Shown here one piece after another: positions 48,900 through 60,541 of a stretch of 64,000 nt of DNA. Source of the stretch: Megaleporinus macrocephalus (Eukaryota; Chordata; Actinopteri; Characiformes; Anostomidae); the NCBI GenBank assembly GCA_021613375.1, contig CM038719.1, positions 37,794,620 to 37,858,619 of the forward strand, given 5' to 3'. Made by a program: the position numbers and the translations under genes. Position 1 is the first letter of the stretch; every line of letters begins with the position of its first letter. Under the pieces are notes generated by a model that had not been told where the DNA came from, searched no databases, and saw only the letters and a list, made by a program, of their open reading frames with translations.

Positions 48900-51760
48900 T
48901 ACCTTCTATAATTGGCCAAACTCTGATGTCTCAGTAGCGTAATAAGGTCAGGTAATAGGTAAGCAGGTAATCGGACTAATTGGGTAGTAGGAGCTTGATT
49001 TGACCCAGTTCCTTCATCCTCAACGGCAGCATGAGTTTCCCGAAATCCACAAAACTTTTGGTGATGGCTGGAACTGGGCTTATAAGTCACCAAGCTCATT
49101 AACCGTATGCCTGTTTGAATCAACATCTCAGTAAAGTTATAAAACTGGGTAATAGAAAACAACCTGAACACAAGGGTTTTAACCAATTCCTTTATCCTAA
49201 AATCCACTAAAGGTTTAGTGATGGCCAAATAGCAAGAAGATGGACAATAAAACACCTCAAAAGCTCCTCTCGTGAGGCAGCGTGTCTTCTTGGCGGTGTT
49301 TGGTAAGTGAAATGAACCCATTGTACCAGCCTAATGCTGCTCTATATGCCATTTAGCTACAGAGTGTGTTGTTATTGTTGTGAAATGTGGCTCTTGACTC
49401 GTAATGCTGAGGTTAAGGTCCAGGCGATGTTTCGATCCAAACTATTTGGGGCAATTTAGAGAAATTAGAGGCCCATTATTCTGGGCAGATCACTCACATA
49501 CTGCATTACCGGACCACCTCTGGTAAAACTAATCTAGCTGGAATAGGGCTTGTAATTCTCTGAACTCAGACTAATGGTAGTCCCATTCAAATCAACATCT
49601 CAGTAACACAATAAAACCGGGTAATAGAAAATGACCTGAAGACGAGGCTAGCAGCTAAATTTCTTTCATCCTCAACTTCATGGTGAGATCCCTGAGATCC
49701 ACAAAACGTTTAGTGATGGTTGAAAGGCAAGAAGATGGAAGACATAACATCTCAAAAGCTCCTCTCATGAGGCACTGCGTCTTCTGTCTTCTTGGTGGTG
49801 TTGGGAAAGTGAAATGAACCCATTGTATTAGCCTAATGTTGGTGTATACGCTATTTAGCTGCACAGTGTGTTGTGAAATGTGGCTCCTGATGCAAAATGC
49901 TGAGCTTAAGGTCCAGACAGTGTTTCAATTTGGGTTATTTGGGGTAATTTAGGGAAATTACAGAGATCTGTTTATCCTGAATGTACTGGCCAGTGAAGCC
50001 ACACGCAAATTACAATCCAGGACCTCCTCTAATAAAACTAATCCAGCTGGCATAGGGTTTATAATTCTCTGAACTCAGAGCCCCCTCGCTAATGGTAGTC
50101 CCATTCAAATCAACATCTCAGTAACACAATAAAACCAGGTAATAGAAAATAGCCTGAAGACCAGGCTAGCAGCTACAGTGGAGCTTGAATTTAACCAATT
50201 CTTTTATCCTCAAGTTCAGCATGATGTTCCTGAAATCCAAAAAACTTTTATGAAAACTTTTATTGAAAAATGAAACCCCTTAAAAGCACCTCTCGTGAGG
50301 CAGTGTGTCTTCTGTCTCATTGGTGGTGTTTGGTAATGTTGGTCTATATATCATTTAGCTGCACAGTGTGTTGTCACTGTTGTGAAGTGTGGCTCTTGAC
50401 TGGTAATGTTGAGACTGAGGTCCCAGTGATGTTTCGATCTGAGCTATTTGGGGTGATTCAGGGAAATTAGAGATCCATTATTCTGGACAAATCGGCCAGT
50501 CAGATCACTCAGATACTACATTACTGGACCACCTCGGCTTGTAATTCTCTGAACTCTGGGCCCCCTCACTAATACTAGTCCCATTCAAATCAACATCTCA
50601 GTAACACAATAAAACCAGGTAATAGAAAATGACCTGAAGACCAGGCTGGTAGCTACAGTGGAGCTTGAATTTAACCAATTCCTTTATCCTCAAGTTCAGC
50701 ATGACGTTCCTGAAATCAACAAATCTTTTATGATTGGCCGAATGGCGAGTTGAAAAATGAAACCCCTCAAAAGCACCTTCTTTTTCTGTCCCATTGGTGG
50801 TGTTTGGTAATGTTGGTCTATATGCCATTTACCTGAACAGTGTGTTGTTACTGTTGTGAAGTGTGGCTCTTCACTGGTCATGTTGAGGTTATGGATGCAG
50901 TGATGTTTCGATCCAAGCTATTTGGGGTGATTCAGGAAGATCACTCACATACTACATTACTGAACCACCACGGTTAAAACTAATCCAGCTGGAATAGGGT
51001 TTATGATTCTCTGAACTCAGAGCCCCCCTTGCTAATAGTAGTCCCATTCAAATAACCATCTTACTGACAATAAAACTAGCTAAGAGAAAACAACCTGAGG
51101 ACTAGACTAGCAGCTAAAATGGAGCTTGATTTGACCAGGTTCCTTGCAAGGTTCCTGAAATCCACAAAATCTTGATGGTTAAATGGCAAGAAGTAGGAAA
51201 AGTATAACACCTCTCATGAGGCAGTGTTTCTTCTCTTGTATTGTGATGTTTGGTAAGTGAATTTAACCCATGTTACTAGCCTAATGTTAGTCTATACACC
51301 ATTTAGCTGCACAGTGTGGTGTTATTGTTGTGAAGAGTGGGCTTTTGACTGGTGAAGCTGAGATTGAGGTCCAAGTGCTGTTTCGATCCAAGCTATTTGG
51401 GGTAATTTAGGGAAATTCGAGATCCATTATTCTGGACAAATCGGCCAGTCAGATCACACAGATACTGCATTACCGGACCACCTCTGGTAAAACCAATCCA
51501 ATTGGAATAGGGCTTATAATTCACCAAACTCTGAGGCAGTGTGTCTTCTGTTGTCTTGGGATGTTTGGTAAGTGAACTTACCGAACCCACCGTATCAGCC
51601 TAATGTTAGTCTATACATTATTTAAATGTGGGTTATAATGCTGAGGTGAAGGCCCAAGCGAGGTTTCGATCCAAGCTAGGTGGGGTAATTTATACATACC
51701 GCATTACTAGACCACCTCTGTTCAAACTAATCCAGCTGGAATAGGGCTGAACTTTGAAGA
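48900..51760. repeat. macrosatellite, about six diverged units of roughly 0.45-0.5 kb
   Basis: The landmark tggtggtgtttggtaa (or a close variant) occurs at 49,291, 49,793, 50,321, 50,795, 51,242 and 51,556. Between landmarks the order is the same: tagctgcacagtgtgttgt, gtttcgatcc, ggaccacctc, cccattcaaatcaacatctc, gggtaatagaaaa, ctcctctcgtgaggcag. The last units are shortened. No open frame is shared by all units. Confidence 0.88.
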
Positions 51761-51856
51761 TGAGTTTCCTCAGAAGAGTGAAATCTGCACTGAAAGTAAA
51801 AAGCAGCCACACGTACCACGAAATGAAGACTCCACTCCTCTTTTAACAATATATAA

Positions 51857-51866
51857 TTTATTTACA
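51857..51866 (-). terminator. candidate distal poly(A) signal overlapping a Pumilio-type site
   Basis: The - strand reads TGTAAATAAA here: a UGUAAAUA Pumilio-type element overlapping AAUAAA. A G/T-rich stretch (ggagtggagtcttc) follows 20-35 bases further along the - strand, as expected downstream of a cleavage site. Confidence 0.4.
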
Positions 51867-52618
51867 TCCATTTCAGGTTGAATTACTATACATACCTTTC
51901 TGAAATTTCATAGATATATATACATAAGGCCAAGTAAATACTTGAAAGCACTTAGAAACGAATTTCCAAAATTCTACCCACAAATCCATATCATTGTCCA
52001 AAAGTACAGAAAACCCCTCCTTCACAGGGCTTCCTATTAGCACAAAGTCATCAACGACAATTTACATTGACGAAAGAAAAAAAAAAGAAAAAAAAACCAA
52101 AGGTACAAAAAGAAAGACCCCTTGAAAATATGAGTTTAAAAAAAGAATTGTACAATTGCATAAGCGCTGTGGCATGTTTAAATACAGCATTTTGACTTGC
52201 AGAAAGGCAAGGAACATTGAATTAACGAATCGAAGAACATTCACAGGTACACAATTCTACTGGTTTTCCGTTCCGGGAAAAAAAAGAAAGTCGGTCAAAG
52301 TAAGTACGCTCACGCTCACGCACACATTCTTTTATACAGAACAGCTATGGGTGACTAAATGTACAGCAATGAGGGGGATATTGGCTTTTCTTCTGAAGGA
52401 CGCATGGCAGACTGCATTGAATCGACATGCCGTCCAACGTTGGCTTTATTTTTTTTAAATTTTTGATTCTTTTTAAAGAATTCATTCATTTTTATATCTG
52501 TAGAGGTGAAAAGTGCTGTATGAACGATGTCAACATTTAAAATCCACATCGAGTGAGATGGTGCCAGTTTTTGGGTTGAGAGCGAGAGCTGTTAAAACTG
52601 CTACCTGAGGGTTGGGTC

Positions 52619-52650
52619 TTATTGTTATTATTATTATTATTATTATTATT
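52619..52650. repeat. (TTA)n microsatellite
   Basis: About ten TTA units. Confidence 0.95.
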
Positions 52651-54092
52651 GATGATCCCAATATGTGACAGCATTGAATCCCTTCCCTCCTACCAAAGAC
52701 CAGGTTAGAAATGAGCTTTTTATAAGTCATTTCAAACATTTGAATCATTACTATTTAAATCACGTTGCCTGAAAACAAACAAACCATCCCATCCAGTTTG
52801 CAAAAAAACGGAAAAACGAAAAAACAAAACCGGCTTCGGACGTAACAAAAAACAAATATGGCGTACAAGCGTCTGGCCTAGCCTGCCAACACTGCAAATC
52901 CGCTGTAATCAATGAACAATAAGCCAACACTTCACAGGATATACTCCGACAAATGTAATGTTTTTCTTTTTTTTCTCTTTTTTTCAGCTCAATATTAAAA
53001 TATCATTTACATTTACTTACAAAGTGCTATATAATAATAAATATTGAAACTGCGTTACCAGTGAAATGTTCGATATTAAAATGCTGCACAATTGAAAATT
53101 TACAGTTTGAAATTAAATTTGTTTCATAAATGGACAAAGGTTCGATTCGGTAATTGGTAGGTTTGACTGTATCGGTACTCGGAGGTTGCATCTCGTGGGA
53201 ATTCGCACAGATGACGAGAGAACGATGTGGACGATGTTTAAAGGATGCCAACGAAATTAGTCTCAGATGGCTCATAAACTTTGGTTACCAACTTCCAGAG
53301 ATGTTACATGTGCCAGCATCAAAACTGGAATAGAAAAGTTTTTTTTTTCATTATGCATTTCTATATACACAACATGAGTTTTCAAGACGAAAGTAAAAAT
53401 TAAAAAAAGAAAAGAAGAAGAAGTACATGATGTAAGTAAATGCAATCAGGAACCCGGGAACCGTTTCGAAAGCGCAAGATTCCCGCCGAAAGCTCGAAAC
53501 CTTACAGTATACATACGGTTTGGGTTTGTTAGTGTAGCGGAACCTTCCAGACGTGGCCGTTAGAGGTGCGGGTTGAGACGAGGCCGTTTAGCGGACCGCT
53601 GGAACTGTAACATAAAGCCTTTCACATTCATAAGAACTGACAATCATGAAACTGTCCTGCACACATTCGTGGGGTCAGCGACGCCACCCTGGAGGAAAGA
53701 GCCGGGGGAGGGGGCGGTTACGAGGAGGCGAAGCTATCCGCATCGTGAAGTCCTGCTTCTGATTGGGTGGGTTCATTTGGCTTTCCTGTTTCTAATCTGA
53801 GGCTTTGTTTCTCATAGGCCTTCTCGCAAACCTCAACCTCGCAGGGTGTGCTCGCTTTGAAGTTAGAATTGAAATCGGGGGCAGATTTACTAAACGGGAC
53901 GCTAATTGCTGGCAGCCTACAGAGACTCTGTGCTGATTACGATGGCCAGTTTAGCGGGTTATCTAGTGGGTTATCTTCTGAAAAGAGTGAACAACAGCTT
54001 AGATTGATATTTAATATGTTACCACAGCAGTTTTTTCCCGCTTAGCCCAAAGTTTGACTTTTCATTTCGAAATTTTGACTTTTCTTGATACG

Positions 54093-54800
54093 TTTGACTT
54101 AGTAAGTCAGAAGGAAATGCACATTTTGACTTGGTATGTCAAAACAATGACTATCACTCTCCAAAAAAAAAGTTTATGAAAATGTGCTTTTTTTTTCTTT
54201 ACTATGTCAAAATATGCTCTTTGTTTGACCAACTAAATCAAAAATATGCACTTTGTTTGACCTACTAAGTCAAAAATGTGCACTTTGTTTGACCTACTAA
54301 GTCAAAAATATGCACTTTGACCTACTAAGTCAAAAATGTGCACTTTGTTTGACCTACTAAGTCAAAAATGTGCACTTTGTTTGACCTACTAAATCAAAAA
54401 TATGCACTTTGTTTGACCTACTAAGTCAAAAATATGCACTTTGACCTACTAAGTCAAAAATATGCACTTTATTTGACCTACTAAGTCAAAAATATGCACT
54501 TTGTTTGACCTACTAAGTCAAAAATGTGCACTTTGTTTGACCTATTAAATCAAAAATGTGCACTTTGTTTGACCTACTAAATCAAAAATATGCACTTTGT
54601 TTGACCTACTAAGTCAACAAATATGCACTTTGTTTGACCTACTAAATCAAAAATATGCACTTTGTTTGACCTACTAAGTCAAAAATGTGCACTTTGTTTG
54701 ACCTACTAAATCAAAAATGTGCACTTTGTTTGACCTACTAAGTCAAAACTGTGCACTTTGTTTGACCTACTAACTTTTTTGACTTGGTATGTCAAAATAA
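54093..54800. repeat. 32-bp minisatellite with internal inverted repeat
   Basis: The unit is TTTGACCTACTAAGTCAAAA then atatgcactttg; TTTGAC and GTCAAA are inverse arms. About 18 units, some 5-6 bases shorter. The array is bracketed by direct copies of ttttgacttggtatgtcaaa at 54,124 and 54,777. Confidence 0.93.
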
Positions 54801-55354
54801 TGACTATCAATCTTCAAAAAAAGTAGAATTGTTTTGAGATATTGGAAAAATGAGTGATCCTGATTTCCACATTAGGTGTCCAAATGTCTAGAATTTAAAT
54901 TTAAGCCAAAACTTAAATTCAACTTTCAAAAAAACAAACCATGTAGGCTTCCATGCTAGACCCAAAATTTGAAGCTCTTCTCTGACAGTAAATATTGTTC
55001 AACTCAGCATTTACCATCAATCTCTTCCCAGTTTTTGACAGATTCACAGAACTCATGCATCAGTCTGTAGCGAATGCCACGCCCATGTTAGGAACTCTCA
55101 TGTTGGAAACTTTCTAGACCTGGGAGAAATGGAGTTATGAGGCTCTATAGCCTTGAACTAGAATAATGCTATCAATGCTATAACGGAAGCTACAAGCAAG
55201 CCGACACTGCTGCTGATGGACTTGATGTTTAAGGCTACTACGCTATACTATCACCAGCTGCTCAAACTGTTGAGTAAAACTTCCAAAGCAACTGAACGAC
55301 CATGTTTGATGAAGCTTGCTGATGTATATGGGCTGTTTCGGTGGGCTTACCAGT

Positions 55355-55475
55355 TGTGTGATGTCAGTTCAGTGCTCAAGGGCACTTCAGTCGTGTCCTG
55401 TTGGTTTTGTGGGATCAAACCAGCGACCTTCCGGTCACAATCCAGCTCCCTAACCTTCAGCCCACAACTGCCCCC
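55355..55475 (-). mobile_element. tRNA-derived SINE fragment
   Basis: The - strand contains gtgaccggaaggtcgctggt and ttgatcccac, matching the B-box region of the SINEs at 30,722 and 58,588. Confidence 0.6.
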
Positions 55476-56013
55476 TCAGATGTTGACCGTGTATGGGTTT
55501 GAGAAGATCCACTGAACTGAACTAAAGCGAGGCTATAGCAGAAGACTGCAGCGTTTATGGGCATGACTGTGACTTCAGGACGACCACACAAGTCTAGCAT
55601 CGCATAAGAAAAGCAGAGAACTTAATTACAGGCTGTCGCGCCTTTGTAATCAGTTTTTAGCTCCAGAACCGTTAGTAGATCTGCCCCCCACTCGTGACAC
55701 CTGGAAACAGGCCTCGTCATACCAAAGCGGAATGCCCTAAAGCCACATGGCTGTGTTAAAAAAAAAAACAGACTCAATATGGAAACTCAATCTGTTCTTT
55801 GTTCAGTAAGAACACGAAAGGCTGGGAAACATTTGGTACTATTGCATTTTCCATTGAAGACCTCTTTTTCGTCTGGAGCATTCTGGACCCCAACGGTTAA
55901 GATCACTGTGAAGTTAAAAAATAAAAATCAGGAGGACTGTGCATGACATCTTAAAGGCAGGCTTTGGGCATAGCGGCCACAGTCCTAACAGAAGGTGAGA
56001 TGTGTCTTGTGTT

Positions 56014-56034
56014 TTTTTTTTTTTTTTTTTTTAT
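56014..56034. repeat. poly(T) run
   Basis: About 21 consecutive T. Confidence 0.95.
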
Positions 56035-56677
56035 TATTTTAACCTTTCTCACAAAAAATGAAAAAGAAACCGATGCTCGAACTCTTCGAGAGCGTACAGC
56101 AGCGCCGCTGACCGCTGGGTCAAAACAACGAGAAAGAAAGAAATTCCCTGAACGCATTTCCGTTGAAACTTCTTTATCGGCTGCTGTTCTAGAGATCCTG
56201 CCGCCGTCAGCCACACGTACGAGGGCTTTAACCTTGAGCGCCATTGCATTTGGGAACTTCGGATTATTATGGCTTTGAAATCGCGTTACAGCCGCATCAC
56301 GGGTGCCAGAAGCGGGTCGGAAAAAAGCTGATGGCTCTCATTGAAACACGCAATTCTCGTCAATGGACCTGATTAACGGTACACTTAAGTAATGCTGTGC
56401 TGAGGAGTTGAGCTAATGAGCTTTGACTGACTTCCTTACAGAAGTTTTTGAATTTTGTTTGCGGGAAATCTGACGTATTCTATCATAGTTTCATGGCACC
56501 GGACGTCATGAGGACACCAGTCTAGGGACAACTTGTAAAACTTTCGGTGCTGGCTTGTGGCTAACAAGGGTGCCCACCCTCTTGACATCCAGAGTACAAT
56601 TACACCAACAATTGGTAGTGTTGTCGATAAATGCTGTGATGGTCTGATGGTAGCCAATGTTTCATTCTACTGCAACA

Positions 56678-57171
56678 CACAGTCAAGCCACATTATTATG
56701 ACCTACTTCGTACTTTGATTGGCAGAGGCCTGTAGGTGGCAGCGTTATGGTCTGGAGAATGTTTTCGTGGCATCCATGGGGAAGACACTCTCAACCGAGT
56801 TGGGTATGAATCCATCCTTGCAGATCACGAACACCCATACATGCTGATTGTCTTCTCTGGAGCGGATGGGATCTTCCAGCAAGACAATGCAACATGCCAC
56901 TTGGCTGGAGATGTCCCACATTGGTTGGAAGAGCTGACCAAGACTTGCAGGTACTTCCTTGGACGTCTAGTTTCCCAGACTTGAACCCGACTAAGCACCA
57001 CCTGAATGGTGGTGTTGACTCCATGGGGAACTGTGGGATGCACTGCAGTCAGCATGACTCCAGATACCTGGGACCACCTACCAGGACCTTACTGAGTCTC
57101 CCAATCGGTCTAGCTGCTGCACACGGCGGTCACTCTGGATGCTCTAATCATAATAATGTGACTCGACTGTA
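56678..57171 (+). mobile_element. Tc1-like transposon relic, N-terminal half deleted
   Basis: The left end has acagtcaagccacattatta and the right end aatcataataatgtgactcg, inverse copies of each other. The interior keeps the C-terminal half of a transposase: SILADHEHPYMLIVFSGADG, then IFQQDNATCHLAGDVPHWLE and, in another frame, FPDLNPTKH. Same family as 26,621-27,672. Confidence 0.8.
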
Positions 57172-57752
57172 TATCTCAGTCATGCGAACATCCACGGGCT
57201 AACCACAGGCCGGTTGTCCATAACCCGAAAGTTCTCATGGTTGTCCCCAGAGGTTCTCGACTCGACTTTGCGAGCGCTCGGTGAGGTAATGCGTGGCCTC
57301 ATGAAATTGTCGGTATACATTTGCATATTGCTAAATGCATTCGCACAGTCTGAACGAGCATCCCAACGATGGACTGTGGCATGCTTAGCTTTCCGCTCGT
57401 CCATTGTTGTTCCACTATTGGCTTTTTTTTTCAGGTTCGAGTACAAAACCGGATACAAATGTGACACTATGGTGGGTAAAAAGTACTTATTGATCAAATG
57501 TGGTTACAGATGGGGGGTTGGGGTTGTTTGGGGGGGGGGGGGTGTTTTCTGTACATCGTTGCTGGACGGAAATGCACTGCGCGTGAGTGGGGAGTTCAAT
57601 ATATCGTTAATCACAGCACACCCAAATGGCCTTGCATGGTGGGGAAACCCTGTTCTTGGATCAGTCCTTTCTCGATTAATTAATGGAGGGTGCCGACCTT
57701 TTTCTACCCCCACCGTTCAGACAGTCTCTCTGTCTGTGTGTCTGTCTGTGTT

Positions 57753-57754
<2 letters not shown>

Positions 57755-57822
<68 letters not shown>
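57755..57822. repeat. (GT)n microsatellite abutting the unc5a stop codon
   Basis: 34 perfect TG units. On the coding strand the sequence runs TGC TAA CACACA, so the CA tract begins at the first base of the 3' UTR. Confidence 0.97.
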
Positions 57823-57825
<3 letters not shown>

Positions 57826-57988
57826 GCACTCCCCATCCGACACCAGGAATATCATGGCCTCCTGCTTGCCGATCTCAGCCATGACGGCGGCCAGCTGGTT
57901 GAGGTTTCCGCTGTGGAAGTGCTGGGCTTCCCATAGGTCCAGGATCACCGACGTGGGGCTGGCTTTGGATGCAAAGAAGCTCATGTGC
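57823..57988 (-). CDS. unc5a: unc5a-like netrin receptor, last coding exon (end of death domain)
   Basis: On the - strand, an acceptor reading cttgtcgtcag precedes a 166-nt exon that encodes HMSFFASKASPTSVILDLWE, then AQHFHSGNLNQLAAVMAEIG and KQEAMIFLVSDGEC, and stops with TAA. This is the last third of the death domain and the C terminus of an UNC5 receptor. Human UNC5A reads HLSFFASKPSPTAMILNLWE and ends in SEAEC; UNC5B, C and D end differently. Family knowledge: UNC5 proteins are single-pass membrane receptors for netrin, mediating axon repulsion and dependence-receptor signalling through the ZU5, UPA and death domains. The remaining exons lie beyond 64,000, so the last intron exceeds 6 kb. 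The paralogue call rests on the C-terminal match and on linkage to pdlim7; the UNC5 family call is firmer. Confidence 0.85.
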
Positions 57989-58587
57989 CTGACGACAAGG
58001 AGACATTGAGCGCAGTGTTAGTGAAGCAAAAAACAAACTTGCACAAAGAAACCAAGACAGTTTTGGAGCTGGAGCTGCAAGCTAATATACAGTACGTGTC
58101 CAAAAGTTTGTAGACGCCTGCTCATTCAGTGTTTCTGCTGGAAATCAAGTGTGTTTTATCAGAGGAGCTTATCGGTGGAGCACCAGGACTAAAAAGGACT
58201 AAAGAAATAAAAAATACTGCTTATGAATATTCTAATTTCTACTAGCCTCTCTATTGGATTCCAGTAGTATGTTAGCACTGTGTCTGAGCCTACTATATGT
58301 CTACATATTAGACTGTACCCAGTGGTTTCAGTACATGAGTGTTTAGTATCCACACAACCATATGTCCACCACCTAACCAACCACCTAAAAGCTCCATCCA
58401 GACATAATTTTTCATAGTTTTTGTAACATTGACCTTCTGTTTTTGCTATGTATCCTGAATCTGTCAAGCTGTAGCTCATAGAAGACGATCCAGGAGGAAT
58501 TGCTGGTTTTGTTCCACAGCTTTGAACACCTCCACAGCTCCAGTGGAATCATGGGATAGCACAGTGTGCTGCAGTCACATACTTCAA

Positions 58588-58790
58588 TATGGGCTGTCGT
58601 GGGCTGGAGGTTGGGGGAACCAGCTTTGTGATCAGAAGGTTGTTGGTTTGATCCCCTGAACTGATAGGACATGACTAAAGCGCCCTTGAGTAGGACACCT
58701 AACCCCCAACTGCTCTCCAGGTACTGCCCCCTAGTGTGTGTGTGCTCACTAGAGTGTGGGTGTTTCACTGCATGGATGGGTTAAAGTCCT
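58588..58790 (+). mobile_element. tRNA-derived SINE
   Basis: Blocks gaaggttgttggtttgatcc, gcgcccttgagtaggacacc and ctaacccccaactgctctcc align in order with 30,722-30,945. Confidence 0.7.
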
Positions 58791-60039
58791 CTGGTTCTAA
58801 ACTCTCAATGTCTCTGGATTCAGTAGGCCATCCAGGGAGTATTGATGAATACTCGCCTACCGTGTTCTCAAACTGTGTCTTATGGAAGCAAGTAGATTTA
58901 AGACACAGCCTAAGTTTAGCTTATAATACTACGTACACTACGTTAGCACATACTGAGATATATTCACAGCCAAGATGCTCAATAGTTACTCCAGTAAAAT
59001 CCACATTAAATTTTTGGGGCTTGAATATTGTTGAAATGTGACAAAATGACCTCGGTTGCAACGCCTGCTTTTAGAACATAAACATCTGGAGACATTCTGT
59101 GCTTTATTTGAAGCTTTTAATTTCATATGTATGTATTTCATAAAGTCAGAACCAATAAGAAAGCTTGACTGGATGCATCTACCTAGATACTACAGTAAGA
59201 GCCTGGGGAAGCTGTACATGATAGAACATTTATGTCGAGATTCAATAACATTCGGCCACACAAGGTCAGGTTCTGCTGTTGGATGGTCAGTTATGGATCA
59301 CGACTCATCCTGAAGGTTTTGTGTGGAGCTCTATGACTCCACAGCCCGTGTACTGTTGACATACTGTTATCTACGAGTAGTTTTTGATCCAGAAATAGCA
59401 AAGGCCTTGGCACAGTAACACTTCCAGCAGCAACTCACTCTATAGCCAATGAAACATTTAGTGTTTACTGCACTCACTGTTGATAAACCAGCCAGTGCGC
59501 TCGCTGGTTCACCACTTATCCAGACTTGATGCAACACTAGTGTCACGGAGCACCACCAAGCACAACTGTAATAGACTCATTTGACCTTTACTGTTCTTTA
59601 CCACTCGAGAACATTATTATATTTAAAAAGCCTTTTTTAGACTGGATTTTTTTGGTTTGTTTAGTAAAACACTCTATTATTTAAATATTAAACAGTATAA
59701 ATACATTAAGTAGAGCTTTTACATACGTCAGAGTGTGTATTTAACCCTTTCCAAGCTTCTCCTTCTATAAACAACCCAGTATTATTTACAGTTCTCATCT
59801 AATACCTGCTTTGACTGCTCAGTACTTCATTAAGTTAAATCAAGATTTGCTGCTGAAGGAACTGAATACATTCATACAATGTCTGGGGCGTCCAGGAGAA
59901 ATCTGGAACTACACTTCAAACTGGAGCTCAAGATATGATCTACTTCTCTCACAATAAGATATTCATGTTACTTTGTATTGTATGTATGATATTTATCTGT
60001 TCTAATCAGATCTGGTGGTGAAGATACACAAAAATACAT

Positions 60040-60150
60040 TTTTGCTGCTTTACACTCCAATCAGTGTATGTAGCCCCTCCACACTCACTTTCTCTTCTTC
60101 TTCTTTAATAATAATAAACTAATTCAACTTATGTCCAGCTTTCCAGTGTC
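60040..60150. repeat. direct repeat; uninterrupted counterpart of 63,390-63,720
   Basis: Shares tgctgctttacactccaatc, tcttcttctttaataataa and gctttccagtgt with 63,390-63,720 but lacks the 208-bp insert there. Confidence 0.75.
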
Positions 60151-60300
60151 ACTCTATAATACAGCCCCAGTCAAAAAGATCTATAGAATAGAACAGACAG
60201 ATAGAATTGTCTGGACATTATCATAATATTCTAATTAGCATACTTTGACATTCCTCTGTCTGGGTCTGCTACACCATTTCAATAGGAATCCACATGTCGT

Positions 60301-60541
60301 CGCTGTCCAAAGAAAAACAAACATCTCCAAAATGGTAACTTTACAGGAGAAACCAAAAAGAGTTTACTTTCAATGTAAGTCAATGGAACCAGATTTTTTG
60401 GCCTTCTGATTTTGGAGCATTTCTATTGGTCCATTCATCAAGAAACTTTCAGACCAGGTAAACGGCTGCTGTCGAGTTTAAATGATGTAAAAAAATTTAA
60501 ATCAGACAAAAAAAAAATTTAATGTTTTTCTTTGGACAGCG
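60301..60541. mobile_element. MITE with perfect 18-bp terminal repeats
   Basis: CGCTGTCCAAAGAAAAAC at 60,301-60,318 and GTTTTTCTTTGGACAGCG at 60,524-60,541 are exact inverses. Partial relatives occur near 41,760, 60,800-60,960 and 62,620-62,720 (gtttttctttgga, caatgggacca-type blocks). Confidence 0.8.

Larger units (their letters stand above)
51840..57822 (-). other. unc5a: possible long 3' UTR of the unc5a-like gene
   Basis: No canonical AATAAA was picked out close after the stop. Moving away from it on the - strand, there are moderately complex stretches (57,190-57,480; 55,950-56,400; 51,850-53,560) broken by repeats, and then a canonical AATAAA at 51,862-51,857. The next block is a satellite array, a natural boundary. 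I infer that one mRNA form may carry about 6 kb of 3' UTR, including a Tc1-like fragment, a SINE piece and a 32-bp minisatellite. RNA data would settle it; shorter forms are equally possible. Confidence 0.35.

Noticed and set aside
56736..57202. Functional Tc1-like transposase gene
   Set aside because: Only the C-terminal half remains and it is split between frames; the element is a deletion relic.
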